A DNA stretch of 64,000 nt from Fragum whitleyi (Eukaryota > Mollusca > Bivalvia > Cardiida > Cardiidae): contig OX411543.1 of NCBI GenBank assembly GCA_948146395.1, forward strand, positions 20,485,459 through 20,549,458, read 5' to 3'. The notes beneath the pieces were generated by a model. The model had not been told where the DNA came from and did not search any database. It worked only from the letters and a program-made list of their open reading frames with translations. How positions within the stretch are numbered: the stretch's first letter is position 1; the number at the start of each line of letters is the position of its first letter. This document shows positions 43,051 to 56,180 of this stretch, piece after piece. The translations under genes and the position numbers were made by a program.

Positions 43051-45706
43051 CGTTATTCTACAGATAACAAATTAAAACAATGATTTTACTTGTTCTGTTA
43101 TTTATATCATCTTCTGAGTGCGTACAGATTTCCAAGTCCTAGATACGCCCATGATATCATGGTTCAGAAGTTGATGACCCCTCAATTCCAAACACTAAAA
43201 CGAGCCCTGCGTATAGTTGTTGCTATTTGTAAAAGAAACTTTAGAAACACTCAAAAAATTTAACAGAACAAAACGACAGGTGAGAAAACAAATGGGAATC
43301 ACACCTGTTTGTTTACATTCCAACACGAGAAGTTTGAACAAGATCTGACTGATACACGTTATAAAAACAAGAAAATAATTCAAACGAAAACGCTCAAAAA
43401 TGAATATGTGTGTGATTCTACAAAAAAAAATATGTATTTACCTATTACTTCGGCTTTAAACTACTTCCTCGTTCGGGTTCTTTCATCGTTCACTCCAGTA
43501 TATAAACCGGAAGTTGACACAGGTAACTAATTTGAATGGTTACAAGAGCGCGGGAAAAAGTTAAGTGATTCAAATAATAGATTCTATATGTCCGACCAGG
43601 GAATTAATTTAGATAGAGAGCTTAATTCAAAAAAAGGCAAATAGCAAACACAATAACGTCCGTAATGTTACATGTTGTTCAAGCCTGACCACAGGGAAAT
43701 GTCCCACTGATTTTTTTTAAAACATATATGATAATGTATTATCATGTTCAAGTTTCAAAGAAATCAGCGGGACATTTCCCTGTGTGAGCCTGACCTTGAT
43801 AAATAAAATTTCGTATCTTTATCAGGCACGGGATGGATGTATTTATATAGCGCAGCCATTAAAAAACTTGACTCACATTTTGCATGATACTTTAGATAGA
43901 TCTAGCTCACCTGTTTTGTTTTGGTTTTTCCCCCCTTTTTTTGCTTCACCTCCGACAATTGAACAGGAATTTAAGTCTTACAAGTAAGGCTGAACACCCA
44001 GTCCCATCAAGGAGTATTTTTTTCTCAACATTAATTAATTTCCGACTTTATATACCATATAACTAAATTTTAATGTAGTCCGCCGGAATTGACCGACACT
44101 GGGTTACGATGAAGAACCCTGACTTCTTTGGATAACCATTGCAGTTAATCACACCGTGAAATTGAAACTCATTTCGATCAAACCCATTCATAATCATCCC
44201 GGGCTCAGTGCTCCAATCACTTATTTCAATCACCAACCCCTATCACTCAAAACCAGCTTCGGAACTTCTAAAAACGATAGGCCCTATGCTAAACTTTATG
44301 TCAATAGTACACCTTGGTTTATTTGACCCGAATTTGGCTTCTGCGAAAAAATAATAAAATAACAATTACCACAATGTTTTATGAATTAACAAAATATATA
44401 TTACATTCAATACCGTTTGTTGTTTGTTGTTCTTTGCACGTGCAAAGCCGAGTAGGAATAATTAGATTTTCATTCGTCTAAAAAGCAGGGGTCAGATTCG
44501 GGCCAAAAAACCACGATGTACTATAGTTCCGCAAGAAAGAGTGAGGCTTGAGAAACCGTTATCTCCTATCATTTTCATTGTAAAATTGATCTTTGATCAC
44601 TCACTTGAAATTGCTGGTCTATATCTATCACAAAAAGGATAAAATACCGATATAAAAACATTTTCATTTTGTATAAAAACACATGTCACATGTCTAGGTC
44701 AACAGTCAAATTTCGACCTTTCCTTTATCTATGAAAGTTATCGTAAACAAATCCTGTGTTGTTAAAACCATATAGAATCGCATCATTAAGACGAGCCTAA
44801 TGTGTTTGCACAATATAGTATTATATGGATACTCGCAATAATATACATTTTCTTTCAAAATTATGTTTCTTATTTGCACTGTGTTTTAAGCAACCATTCT
44901 CTTTAACGACCGCTTTTTGGTGGTCCCGTAGCATAACTGGTCGCATAATAAAAATTTTTACCGGTAAATGAATAACATTCAGCACCGTTAGTATTTTGAA
45001 AAGAGCACGAAAAGAGCACGTACATAGCCAAGTAGGATTTTTTTACTGAATGAAAGACGCGGCTAAATTTCCGATTCCATTTAAACAAAGCTATGCACAT
45101 CCGGTGTAACCCGATGCAGGAACTCGTGGATACCAGAATTTTGAGGTAAACAGAGAAAGGCAGATGCAACACAGGTATCTATAATTATCATTAAAAAACA
45201 ATAATCAGGATGCTGCAAAGTTCCAGACATTGAGTCAAGAAAACTTACGATATAAGTACGATAGAGATGAAAGATTTCAGTTATGTTTAAATGAGAAAAT
45301 TGAATTTGATTTAGAGAATCGTGATAAATTTAGTTAAAACTACACTATATGCTCAGTATATCATTGACAAATCATGCATAATTTTCAAAGAATTAAACAG
45401 CATTAAAAATATACGGTATACTCTCAAAGGAAAGTGGGTTTTCACTGTAAAATATGTAAAAATGTGAATGGTACTCTGAGACAGGATGTCGGGAGTTAAG
45501 AGTAAGACGATTTAATGATACTGTTGAACTTAGACGATAATTGTATTACAGTCATTTTTATCTTACATCTTTGAAGCTAGTCCAGTTAATTACATGGTGA
45601 AATTGACATTCATCTCAATCAAAACCATCCGAAATCGCTCACTCAGCGCTCCATTTATTCATCCCAAACATTCACTCAAAACCATTCAAAAAACGCTCCA
45701 ATATCA
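43051..45706. other. mostly unrecognised; small repeats
   Basis: Holds the hairpin 43690-43784, fragments of the CACTCA-rich repeat at about 44150-44250 and 45590-45700, and a half-arm of the 14589 palindrome near 44580-44610. The frames at 43309-43530, 43784-43987 and 44903-45172 have no recognisable domains. Confidence 0.45.
43690..43784. repeat. inverted repeat (CACAGGGAAATGTCCC arms)
   Basis: CACAGGGAAATGTCCCACTG then ATTT, inverted as AAATCAGCGGGACATTTCCC then TGTG; arms 24 bp with one mismatch and a loop of about 47 nt. A related half-site is near 36776. Confidence 0.75.
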
Positions 45707-46375
45707 ATAACAAAAGGGCTAGCTCACCTGAATTTTATTGGTCCAGCGGATCTCACCAAAGTAACTTTCTGGCAAAGTTTCATTCACATTTGCCTAGTTG
45801 TTGAAGAAGAGATATTATTCCAAGAATTGAAAGTGAAATATGCCCAATATGCACTCTGCTACGTCCATATTTATGGCAAAATCAGAATGTCACATCAAGT
45901 TTTTGAAAAGGTTCACAGAAGAAACATTCTCGCAATGTGTTATTTAAAAAAAAAATCTTCTAAGATAAGGAGGGGATTATGTTCACAGTTTTTAGAAAGG
46001 TCACCAAAGGTACGTTTCTTCCAAGTCTGGTTGAAATCGGCCCAGTTGTTACTGAGGAGAAGATGTTCAAATATTTTGGCTTCAAAATAAGTCCCGCCCT
46101 GCCACGCCAACGCCGACAATTTTTGAAAAGAGTCACCCAAGGAGCAATTTGGGAATGTTTCATGAAAATGGGCCAAGTGGTTCAGGACGAGATGTCGTTC
46201 AAAAAATAAGCCACGCCCATATATATGGGCCAATCAAAATTTCACGGACAAATTTTGAAGAGGGTCACCCAGAAATCATTCTGGCAAAATTTCATTGAAA
46301 TGGGCCAGTTGTTTAGGAGGAGAAGAAGTTTTAAGAAAGTTGACGACGGACGACGGAGTCAGGGTGATCCTAGTA
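45707..46375 (+). mobile_element. diverged pearl-like element (GCTCACCTGA start)
   Basis: AACAAAAGGGCTAGCTCACCTGA at the left, then two to three core-like units with AAGTCTGGTTGAAATCGGCCCAG and AATTTCATTGAAATGGGCCAG, then a GACGACGGACGACGGA tract. The expected hairpin is replaced by GTGATCCTAGTAGTATTGCC. Overlapping frames on both strands here are unit-derived artefacts. Confidence 0.5.
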
Positions 46376-46600
46376 GTATTGCCAAATGAAATTGGTCGTT
46401 TAAGGGCATCTTAAAATCCTTATTATTATCCGCCCCTTACGGTAAACGTCTATTGGTATCATTTGGCGTCAGTCTGTTTGTACGTTTATTCGTTTTAAAA
46501 CATCCAATGTCTTTTATGCACAGATTTTCATCATATTTTCACAGAATGTATCTGATGATGTGGCGTCAGATATAACTGTTAAAGTTCAAACAATACATTT

Positions 46601-46748
46601 AAGGTAATGGACCCGTAATAGTTTCGCAACGTCTCGGAAGTAATGAACTTTAACAATGTTTACCTAGGTTTCAAACTCAGTCAACATTGTCAAACATCAT
46701 GTATCCCGAAATGTTGCGTACCTACATGTATTTCGGTTCTACTGCCTT
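46601..46748. mobile_element. palindromic MITE (AAGGTAGTGGACCCGTAATA family), copy 3
   Basis: AAGGTAATGGACCCGTAATA at the left; CGAAATGTTGCGTACC...CGGTTCTACTGCCTT at the right. GAACTTTAACAATGTTTACC and GTCAACATTGTCAAACATCA are the inner arms. Confidence 0.5.
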
Positions 46749-46949
46749 AAATCGTGATAATTGAACACCTTAGTCATTCTTTCCAGTATTTAAAGCCACA
46801 GTCTGCGTTTAGCTTTAAAAAAAATCCAAATCGCTCTTTCGTGAATATTCTTTGAATACTTTCCTTGATTAAGTCTTATGAAAGATGAGTTACATAAAAA
46901 TACAAATCAATCGACAAACGGCGGCCTTTTCGTGTCGTATAAAGTAAAA

Positions 46950-47045
46950 TATGTAAATGAGCTTGCGGTCACGTGAAATACGCCCACGTGCAGGAGTGGT
47001 ATAGGAGCGGTATATAAAGTAGAGTCCGATATGTTGCGGGTCATA
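46950..47045 (+). promoter_or_regulatory. promoter-like cluster: two E-boxes and a TATA box
   Basis: TCACGTGA (46969) and CCACGTGC (46984) lie 15 bp apart, then TATATAAA (47011-47018) about 20 bp downstream. An octamer-like ATGTAAAT (46951) is upstream. Spacing fits a TATA promoter starting near 47040, but no convincing coding exon was found downstream. Confidence 0.3.
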
Positions 47046-49650
47046 AATATTCATCAAGTTTGGCCTATATACTACTCAAAAGTTCTAAGCAGCCACCTTA
47101 CCTCCCACGATTTTTACACATTTTCCGTTTTTATTTTGAAATGTGAACGTTGTCTCTCGAACGAATGGCCATTCAGTGATCATTCTATCCAATTGTTTTG
47201 TAAACTTATGCATTAGTTTGTCCTAAAGACGGAATTAAATGCATGTACCCTAAAATTCAAAAGTCACAAAATTGACACTTTTAAGAGAAATGTTAATTTT
47301 TCGATACTTAAATAACGCAAAGCCTATCGATCTTTTGCACTAAAATCAGCGGTACAACGTCTGTGGACTTCTAAAATTAATAAGAAATGCCAAAACTTTC
47401 TACACAATCCTTATACTAACAAGAAATGTCAAAAATACCCCACCCACCAATGTTAACTTTTAAATCGAGGGTACTCCTACTTTCATTCAACTTTAAAACA
47501 TTTCTTGTTGAATTATTTCACTGATATTTCTCTTTTTGACTTCATAAATGATTTGGCTACATTATTCAGGCAAAAACGGGATGATACCGTGTGGCATTTA
47601 TTACATATTACCAAAAAGGCAAGTGGCCGCTTAGGAGTTTTGAGTAGTATATTTAGAACATCGCGTCATAATCATTTGCATTACCGAAATATGGAATGAC
47701 AAATTCAAACCTATCCTTGAGAATAAAAGTCTAGTTTTGTGTACATAGGCATCTTAGATCATTGTCGCGTTTCGGAAATGTTCACGAAAACAGACGGTGG
47801 CTTTAAAGTGCTTCCTTAGTATGTTATGCAACATCTTACACCTTTCATTATCGCCAGAAACAAAACTTTTTTAGCAAGGTTAATTACAGTAAAGACGCAA
47901 GATATATTTTCTTTTCAATCTCAAGATGAAGAGTTGTAAGCGAGTTTCAAAATGTGATTGTCCTTCATTCAGAGGTATTACCAGTGTTGACCACATGGAC
48001 TGGAACATGAAGCGTCATACCTGTTGCTAATTGAACAATGCAAATTGCACATAAGGTTAGGTAGAACACCACTCCTCTATTCTAGAAGAGCAACTGCTCA
48101 TTTCTTAATGATATAAGGCCTATAAAGACGGTTACAGAAACGTTCAAGAGACACAAGGCACAGGTTCTCTTTGATAGCAAACCGGAAGAGATGCTTTAGA
48201 AGGCATGGTGCTGGCATAATATTTTGTGAAAAACTATTAAGTAAAAGGGGATATAAACGGCTGAGTTTTATCTTCAAGAAGGAAGAGGCAATTACGTTTA
48301 TGTACAGTAAGGCATACTATGGACATCGAGGTTTGACCAATCTTGAGACCCCGAGATCTCCGATGCGATTTCTAATTATATTTCGACTTAATATTTATCC
48401 ATATTCCACAATAAGAATTTTCCAAGACATCGTAACATCTTGGCATCAGACATCACATACCAATTAAGTCGTTGATGTTTTCCGATGAAGTTTCCGTGCC
48501 GTGCAGGCGTCACAAGCGGCCCGCTTTGGCATTACCTACTGGAATATCCCTTGCAAGCGTTTCCAAGATGAAATGATTTAAGAAATATGGGACACAATTT
48601 TCATGTTTAAAAAACGTTTTCCGGAATCGACCCCATTTCAAGAGGTGATGACAACGTGACACGCACTTACTATATTTCATACATAATTTTCAACCTTCTT
48701 TGTGAATGATGTGAAAATTGACAAAAAAGAAAACACCAAGTTTACAAAGGAAGAATATTTGCGTTAAACCGCGGACACGTGTTTAAGAGTCTCTGGCTAA
48801 CTTGCACAACTCGAGCGGCTATATAGGATAGATCGACCCTATTATTAAAAGGCTTTAGGCCATGTCTATTTAAGATTCGATGTTTCGTTCTTTCTAAACA
48901 AATACATTATTTAAGTAGACAAAAATCTTATTCTAAGTAGCTAAAAGATCTATCGTTGATGGCAACTCCGTTCAATAAGTCGGACGAAAAAGTCTAATCC
49001 GGGGAAGTTTATAAAGGGCTATTACGTAAGAGTTTCTTTAAATATTGATTAATTATTAACGGGAAACATTCGTAACAAATAATATTTAATTTCTTTTTGT
49101 CTTAAATTTAAATAAACGGTTGATTTTGATTCAGTTTTAACTGTCTTCTCGCATAGAGGCCTGACTCCTTTTGCCTACCAGTAATGCGCATGCGCGGGAA
49201 ATTCGCAAAATAAACAAAAACAATCAACTCTCCTATACCTGATTATCCATTATGAGGAAAAAATGACAGGATTAGTACGTTGAGACAATTAACAAATCGT
49301 TTGCAAACGATCTGCCCATATGAATCCGAAATAGACAGTGCCCTACATTTTTGGGGGCATTATTTTTAGAAACGGGACCCATATGTCACCATATTGCCCA
49401 CATCCTGCCAATGTTGGCTCAAAAATTTCATGCTTGCTTGGTTCATACTTGTATCTACTCTCAATACTTGCAATATTGAAACATGTATTTCAATTCATTT
49501 GGAACATACCATGATCTGAATAATTTTTCATTACGATCTTAAAACTTTTTACAAAGGGTGATAAAGAACAGTTGGCCAAAACAACTGTCCAAAACAACCC
49601 ATATGGGTCCCTTACTGAAAATATTGCCAATAAAGGACCCATGAAGGACC
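47046..49650. other. mostly unrecognised; LINE traces
   Basis: Contains the RT-like fragment at 47580-47697. The frame 48171-48467 has a stretch (KRGYKRLSFIFKKEEAI) weakly like the region after the RT in some LINEs, too weak to call. An isolated NRF-1-like palindrome TGCGCATGCGCG lies at 49185. Confidence 0.4.
47580..47697 (+). pseudogene. decayed LINE reverse-transcriptase fragment
   Basis: The frame reads ...WHLLHITKKASGRLGVLSSI... . The block HI..ITKKAS.RLG.L followed by R..R..L is a familiar piece C-terminal to the RT catalytic site in Jockey/CR1-type LINEs. About 40 codons are recognisable, then a stop; flanks do not align. Family assignment from memory of the motif, not a search. Confidence 0.4.
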
Positions 49651-49652
49651 TA

Positions 49653-50654
49653 CGAGGGTTGATCCAAAAGTTCGTATAATGAGGTTATAAATCTAGAGAA
49701 AAGCTTACTACCAAAATAAAAAAATATACAGTCTTTTAATACATCATTTGTGTGATAAACCAGCAAAATGTTATATGCTTACATTTAATAGCGGCTGTAA
49801 AGGGTATAAATCAAGACAGAGACACTGCACGTAGGCGGGGGAGCAAGAACGTCAAATGCGACGTCATTATTAACACTCTTATACATAACCTCTGCTAACT
49901 CTTATTCCTTTCTGTGCCTGATAAACTAACTTACAGAAATAATCCACATAACATTTGGAACCAAGTTAGTTTACATTTTTATATGCATGGTATTTCTAGT
50001 AAAATTGAGAATCAGATACAGGGCCTTTAATTTGGAAAATATTGATAATCGTTTGGGATAAGTGCGTTCGTTTAAACTCACTTGAACCATTCTAAATCCT
50101 TCTACGAAGCCTGACCCTCTTTTAATATCCAGAATAGCTGTACGAAAATTCTCTTCTGCACATTTTTATCGTTTTTCTAAAACATCTGAAATGTTTGGGT
50201 TGGTAAATAACATAGATCACGAGAAAAAAAATCGAAAAATAAAAGGCATCCATATTTTAGTTTTGACGTCTTGTCATTTTTTTTCTCGAATAGCCTGTGT
50301 TGTTAAAATATTCTGTGTCCGTAAAAGTCTACCAACAAGCTTTAAAAAATAACCAATATTTTTCTATAAACGTCTTATTTAATCTAGCCAAGTATTTTCA
50401 ACTACAGTTCCAGAAAACTTACAGAAAACTGGATTTATTTAACAGATTTTTCATATTTTTTCACGCTCCCCTGCCTAAGCATACATGTGTTACTATGGTA
50501 GCGCATTCGTAGTCCGCTAAAGTAAATTCTGCAAAAATAATACTATTCATGAACTCCGCAGTTACTAAACTGCACATTCACCAAATTATATACTGAACAA
50601 GGAAGAATTGCGAAAGTTATTAGCCCATTTTACGAACTTCTGGATCATCCCTCG
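49653..50654. mobile_element. non-autonomous mariner-like element
   Basis: TA (49651) then CGAGGGTTGATCCAAAAGTT; right end GAACTTCTGGATCATCCCTC-G then TA (50655). The 21-bp inverted ends with TA duplications match the GAGGGNTGATCC(A)AAAGTTC style of mariner elements. The 1,002 bp interior has no transposase frame; the 71-codon frame at 50297-50512 has no D-D-D/E motifs. Confidence 0.65.
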
Positions 50655-52713
50655 TATAAAACCTAAAATTTGCGAAAATGTGTCAGTAACATTTTTTCTA
50701 ACTTTATTTATGTCTTTTTTTCAATTACTTTATGTATGATACTAAATGAAAGTTCTACCGTACAATTCAAACCGAAAATATATCTGCACATCAGTAGTAT
50801 ATATTTCTGGTGATAACCCAAAATAAATTGTTACAGCCGTTTTAATAGCTAGCAAAGCGTCACAGCAATCGTCAGCTTTGCTGGCTTGAGTTAACATACA
50901 AAATTTTGAGGAAGTCTCAAAGATCAATGAGTGCTAACTGCCTCTGGCAGCTAAACCACTAAGCCATTGAATGCTTTCGCCATAAAATGTAGTTCTCCCG
51001 TAACGTTGCATACCTATGTCTGCAGTTTCACCCCCTTATACTTTAAGCTCGTAAGGGCAAATCGGGCTTATGGTGAGCTGTATGATCATTAGATGTCCCT
51101 CGTACGTCGTTCGTCATCTAACCTCTTTAGTGTTTATATATCATAGGGGCGACAATTCATGAATATTGGACAATAATGTTTGTCAGGCCATTAAGATGAA
51201 TCGAATGAATTAAAATTTGAAACATTTCATATGAAAACACGACAAAGGATGCCTTTTCGACTTTCTTTGTTTACATTTTAAAGACCTGGTTAAAACCTTC
51301 TTTATTTGATCCCCCCCCCAACGAGATATGCAATTAACCACCCATTGTTATCTTAATGGTTTTATGGTCCTTATCCACCTTGTATACTATATGTAGAGAT
51401 ACAAATACAGAGGCTGTGAGGCATATATTGATTTTTACTCATTGAGAAAAGTATTTCGTTAATTATTGGTTAAATTATTTTGAAGAAATAGATATCTCAT
51501 TTATTCTATAATTTAGATAATGATTATTATCATTATTTTTTGCAAATTTTAACTTGGCATAAAAAGAAAAGTGATGCATCTTTAACCTTCAATCTTCGTC
51601 AAAAAACACTGACAAAAGATGCAACAAGTTTGTTTTTATGAAAAAATTCTTCAATCACAAAAAAGCTGTAGCTATGATATTAAGAAAACTCTTAAATAAA
51701 ATGATTTAGAATAATAGAAAAGGGATAACTAATGTCCTCCTTTTGCTGCAATGTTTCGATTGTGCTGCAAGATTTTATTGGTTGTAACATATTTGGATGG
51801 AGATAACAGTATTTTTACCAAAATATTTTCTTTGAAATAAATTATTTCCTATCATTGCTACAAGTTTTAATGTATATAAATTCCTACCTTCAATTGATCT
51901 TGAACATTTAATCCCTTTTGTTATTTCCTTATTTGCAGATTTTATTCCATCAGTTTTTATAAGTCGAAATGAATAACGTTTTAATGACTTTTAAAAAAGC
52001 ATGATCTTTGTTTCATTAATATATAGATATAAAAAAAAATCACTTTTTTTTCAAATCAATTAATGAGATAATGATGACCAATTATGGTCAATGTAATGTG
52101 TAGAATATAAAGGGTGATTGATCCCCTAGGGTGATTCAGAGAGATAAACAATAAGCTTATCAGTAGGGGTCCAGAATATACAACATTCCTTAAACCAGGT
52201 CTTTAAGGGTCATAGATTAAGCGCACTTAAATGAAACTTGTTCAGTATGTTAGTCAAAATGATAAAGCCTTCTTAAAGAGAAAAAGTGATCTGAAAGATA
52301 TTAACATCGGGACATGAAAATTTGGCTCCTTCGTGATGAGCAATGACCAGAATACATTTTACGTCAGAAAGGGGACTCAATAAGAAAATCAGAACATTTG
52401 GACAGAAAAAAAGCAAAGAAAAATCGGGTTTTATGAGAAATTTTTCACACTCATAGTTGTACAGTGTAACTCAATTCTTTCGAAACTTTGTTTAATTTCT
52501 TATCGGTAATATTGATGCTTAAGAGGCCTTATGAAAACACATATAAGTGGGCCTTTTATGCCTTTTTGCACACTAAAAGGGACACTATTTGGGCTCAATC
52601 TTAATTAAACTTGGTCTGAAAGATTACCGATCTAGCGATTTAGGACCATCATGTTCCTCTTGTATAGAGTGCACTCCAACCCTGAAATTGTAACATGATA
52701 ATTTTTTAAAAAG
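50655..52713. other. no recognised feature
   Basis: AT-rich. A tRNA-like A box (minus strand, about 50940-50975, TGGCTTAGTGGTTTAGCTGCC) lacks a B box. No coding sequence recognised. Confidence 0.45.
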
Positions 52714-52941
52714 AAGATTGCTTAAATATCTAACCTTTACTAGCTTTCAGTACGTTTAGTACTTTGATTTTCTTTAAACATCTACTTCTCTAAAACTATT
52801 GTTCAGAACTCAACCACACTTCAGGGGAAAAATCCTTTCAGATTTGTTCGTAAAATGCTGATCCGGCTAATAACATATAGTGAAATAAGAAAATCAAAGC
52901 GCTAAATGCGCTGAAGGCCTGGCTTATAAAGAGGCAATCTT
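52714..52941. mobile_element. palindromic MITE (AAGATTGCTT ends)
   Basis: Left AAGATTGCTTAAATATCTAA ... TTTAGTACTTTGATTTTCTT; right AAGAAAATCAAAGCGCTAAA ... TAAAGAGGCAATCTT. Arms of about 60 bp with mismatches, 228 bp in all. Confidence 0.55.
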
Positions 52942-54390
52942 TTTAGCAAGGTTTTTAGGCGAGGGAAACCAAGGGTTCCATTTACCTACAGGGATCGTAA
53001 GCCATATTCCGAACTCACTTCGAAGGAAAAATGTCGAACGGTATGCTCATTATATAGCGCTGAGTTCGCCAAAAACAACTAATTCCCAAAGTATAGATTA
53101 CTACGCCCGATACCGCTTTGCAGACAGCGAGCTACTCGCGTTTTTATAATATTAGTTGAGTTGATTGATTTGCTACTAGTCAGTTAATTTATCCATTTGA
53201 TCATTCTGTCTAATAGTCGTAGTAATGCTGTTTTTCTAGGGGCACAAGCTCGCCGACTCTTTCTTTTAAATTGAATTGAATTTCATAAAGAAGTTGTATT
53301 TTACCGTATTTTACAGAACACAAGAAATTGATAGGGTCAATTTCTCCATTTCCCACAATATGGTCCATCCTATACTCATACCCCATTATCTTTAAATTTG
53401 ATACCAAAGATATATATCAAATTACACTCATGTTGATTTAATGTCTGCAACCTGTTCCAAGTTGACCCAGTCTAAAATTTTGTCCATTTGAGGGTTTAAG
53501 GATGGGACAAAGCTTTTATTTTTTTCTAATTTAGATTAATCCATTACAAGGCAACAATTGTTTAGACAGGTCCAAATTGTAAAGGGTTGCAGATTACATA
53601 GAACGTGTGGACAAAGTGGTAAAATTTGTAGCAGAAAGGGTAGATAATATTAGGGGGAAAGGAGAAAGTGTTAGTTAGCAGCAGAAAATTTCTGGTATAC
53701 ATGATAAGGACAAGGTGAATAATCAAGGTAATATTCCAGATTTTTTACCTCGTGTGTTGTTTCGTCTATTCAGTTCTCTCGCCTTCAGTAATATCAGTAC
53801 TTTGATTTGAGCACAGCTTAGTTATATGCAAGCACTGCGTTGAACACATTAAGCACTTCGTGTCGCACAAAAGTTTGCGACGTATACTCGACCTATTTTT
53901 GCCCGCGCGAGGGCACAAAAAACTACGTAATACACACTTTGTTCGGTTTTTTACTCGATTATCTATTTCCTAGGCAATTTTCAGGATGCCTGCTAAACCT
54001 GACCAGAAACTACAGTCAGCATACCTCAACTATGTCAAAATATGTGAAAGGATCATTGTTAATCAGTTGACAGGTTTTTTTTTAAGTTTTCCACCACTAC
54101 ATCTGCTGATCGGGGAAAAAATGTGACCTCTAGAGTGCATACAATGCTATATAAGATTTGACCCCTTTACCTAGTTTTTGACCCAAATTGGCCAAATTTC
54201 GATCTCGAACTTGATTTTATCAAGACAATCATTGTAATTTTCTGACCATTCCAGGTAAATCGGGCAGAAAAATATGGCATCTAGAGTGCATATAAGGTAA
54301 TTGTTTACGACACAGGGCACACGACGGACATCTACCTAACCACAAACGCTCACCTTCGTGCTCAGGTAAGCTTTAAAGCAGTAACTTCAT
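52942..54390. other. mostly unrecognised; end of a decayed pearl element
   Basis: About 54100-54375 keeps traces of two units (GCATCTAGAGTGCATATAAG; GACCTCTAGAGTGCATACAA) and a hairpin remnant GCTCACC.TTCGTG..CTCAGGTAAGCTT, so it is an eroded CTCACCTGA-family end. The frames 53210-53407 and 53840-54070 have no known motif. Confidence 0.4.
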
Positions 54391-54414
54391 TGGATGTTTT
54401 GCAGCGATTGTGAA

Positions 54415-54580
54415 AACAGCAGAACAATAATCTTTAAAACGTTCATTCGATCCAACTTTTACATCTTTTCATTCATTCGGAACTTTTGTAAATCCAGAAA
54501 CACAGAAAATATTGAAAGATTCAATAAAATTCTTCATATTGTATACTTTACTCCAAAGAAACGTTTACAAATATATTTTC
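54415..54580 (+). pseudogene. decayed LINE reverse-transcriptase fragment
   Basis: In the frame at 54394-54768 the segment FKTFIRSNFYIFSFIRNFCK, then SRNTENIERFNKILHIVY, follows the LINE pattern FI.S.F.Y...W.FC...N...IE..Q.RAL.IVY found after the RT core in CR1/Jockey elements. Key aromatic and Trp positions are partly lost and the rest of the frame is F/Y-rich filler, so it is a dead remnant. Confidence 0.45.
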
Positions 54581-54856
54581 TCTTTATTATAATTGTTTAT
54601 GACCTGATTGCATTTCATTTTTTAACATTTATCAAAATTGACTACCTTTTCTTGATGGTACTTTTGACTGTTTGGTTCCACGTTCCTTCCCGTAGCAACG
54701 CCTATTTACAAAACGTGTCCCCTCACCAAACTGGTCTGATGCACGAAGTTTTTTTTTTTATTTTTTAAATTAATGTGCAATGAAAGATATTTTTGCACAT
54801 AACAATAAACCGTTTCAAAATCTTTGAATTTTCACTGAGGTCAAATGTTACATGGA

Positions 54857-55137
54857 CTGATTGATTGAATGGAGTTTTACGCCACTGTCGACATTTTTTC
54901 AGTTATATCACGGCGGCTGTAGCACCAAACAATGGTTTCCTGGAATTTCTCTCACGAGTACAACCACCACATCCTTTCAAAGCCCCAGCTGCTGTCTCAC
55001 ATACTAGGTCTACGATTATCAACCCATTGGTGAGAGACAAAAAGTCGGAAAGAATTAGTGCCGCCGGTGGGGATCGCGGAACCAGGGACCATTAGACAGT
55101 CCGACGCGCTACAAGTTGCAGTATGACGGCGGCTCAA
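54857..55137 (-). mobile_element. tRNA-derived SINE (ATTGATTGA-tailed family), full copy
   Basis: Body and tail match 16094-16375 (GATTGATTGAATGGAGTTTT, AACAATGGTTTCCTGGAATT, ATTATCAACCCATTGGTGAG). The tRNA-like head is at the right edge with a damaged B box. The 76-codon frame across it is not a gene. Confidence 0.65.
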
Positions 55138-55602
55138 ATTTTACGTATGAAAGTTATCAGCAAAAAATGTGTCTACGAAGGCAAGCCAACAAAAGTGGGT
55201 TTTCTCCTATCAAAACAAACTGCAGCAAACTGTTCCCGGAACTTGGTGGGTGGTTTTAAAAACGTCTTTGGACAATTTTCCAATTGAAATTCAAAGACTT
55301 GTGTAACTAACCACGTGTTTAAGTCTTCACTCGTTGCTACTCAGATAAGATACCGACATCAAGTCGTATTGTTGTTTGACTATAGCGGACGATTTGTTAT
55401 TTGTTAGCCCACTAACGATTATCAAATCTGGTTGACATAATGACTCCTGCAAAACGCTCAAACTAGTGTTTTATAAGCCACTTTTCTAAGGGAAAATGAC
55501 TGTTTTGATAGCCACTCGATGAATGCCGAAACAACTGCAACTCCTCAAGCGCCCTTAAGCATTGATTTCTACATTCCATTCTCTTAGAGGCAGGTTTCCT
55601 CC

Positions 55603-56058
55603 ATGATCACAGGAAATAATACTTACACCACCCATTCTCCAACCAAGCAATGGAAGTTGGTTACGAAAGGTCTATCAGACAATATGCAAAGCTTTTTAAT
55701 ACCGATTTACTGTGATGACATTGCAGTAGAGTTCATTTGCGAAATTGGTACTCTTATATATTATGCAATTATCATTTGCAGCCTTTCGAACTTTTATTTG
55801 ATGGTAGAAGAAAGAATATGTAGATTATGCCAATCTGAGGTAGAGGATGAAATTCACTCTCTCCTTAAATGCCCCATTCTTGAAGAAGAAAGGTCTTGTA
55901 CACTCTCGAAAATATTTTCCAAATACAAAAGCCTATCAAACCTTAATACATATGAACTTTTTATTTGGTTGATGAGCTCAGAAGACGTTTTTATTTTAAG
56001 AAATATTAGTAATTTACTCATTAAACTCGTTGATAAAAGGAAAATAATTTTAGTATAG
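55603..56058 (+). pseudogene. C-terminal fragment of a non-LTR retrotransposon (LINE) polyprotein
   Basis: Codons from about 55800 read EERICRLCQSEVEDEIHSLL then KCPILEEERS. The Cys pattern CxxC...E.H.LL.CP is the zinc-knuckle-like block near the C-terminus of many LINE RT proteins. The N-terminal 65 codons do not align with anything I recognise, so the fragment is 5'-truncated. A natural stop at 56058 is followed by a 3' UTR ending in AATAAAGAATTTGTATTG and a pentamer tail, as expected for this class. Confidence 0.65.
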
Positions 56059-56180
56059 TTTCATTTATATATTTTTATCCCTCTCTCCAAACCATTGTGT
56101 GTAGCTATCTGTGAGCCAACGGCAATGTGTACCTAAATGTGTTATCCGTTGACAAGTTCATTTGTTTGATATTTTGTTAA

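Noticed and set aside
49185..49196. NRF-1-like palindrome TGCGCATGCGCG next to an E2F-like GCGGGAAA
   Set aside because: Single site without a CpG island, TATA box or downstream coding exon; not enough to call a promoter.
54394..54768. 124-codon ORF as a membrane protein
   Set aside because: The F/I/Y-rich second half is AT-driven; the first half matches a degraded LINE RT motif.
54865..55095. 76-codon ORF
   Set aside because: Lies entirely in a SINE copy; the same SINE at 16094-16375 lacks it.
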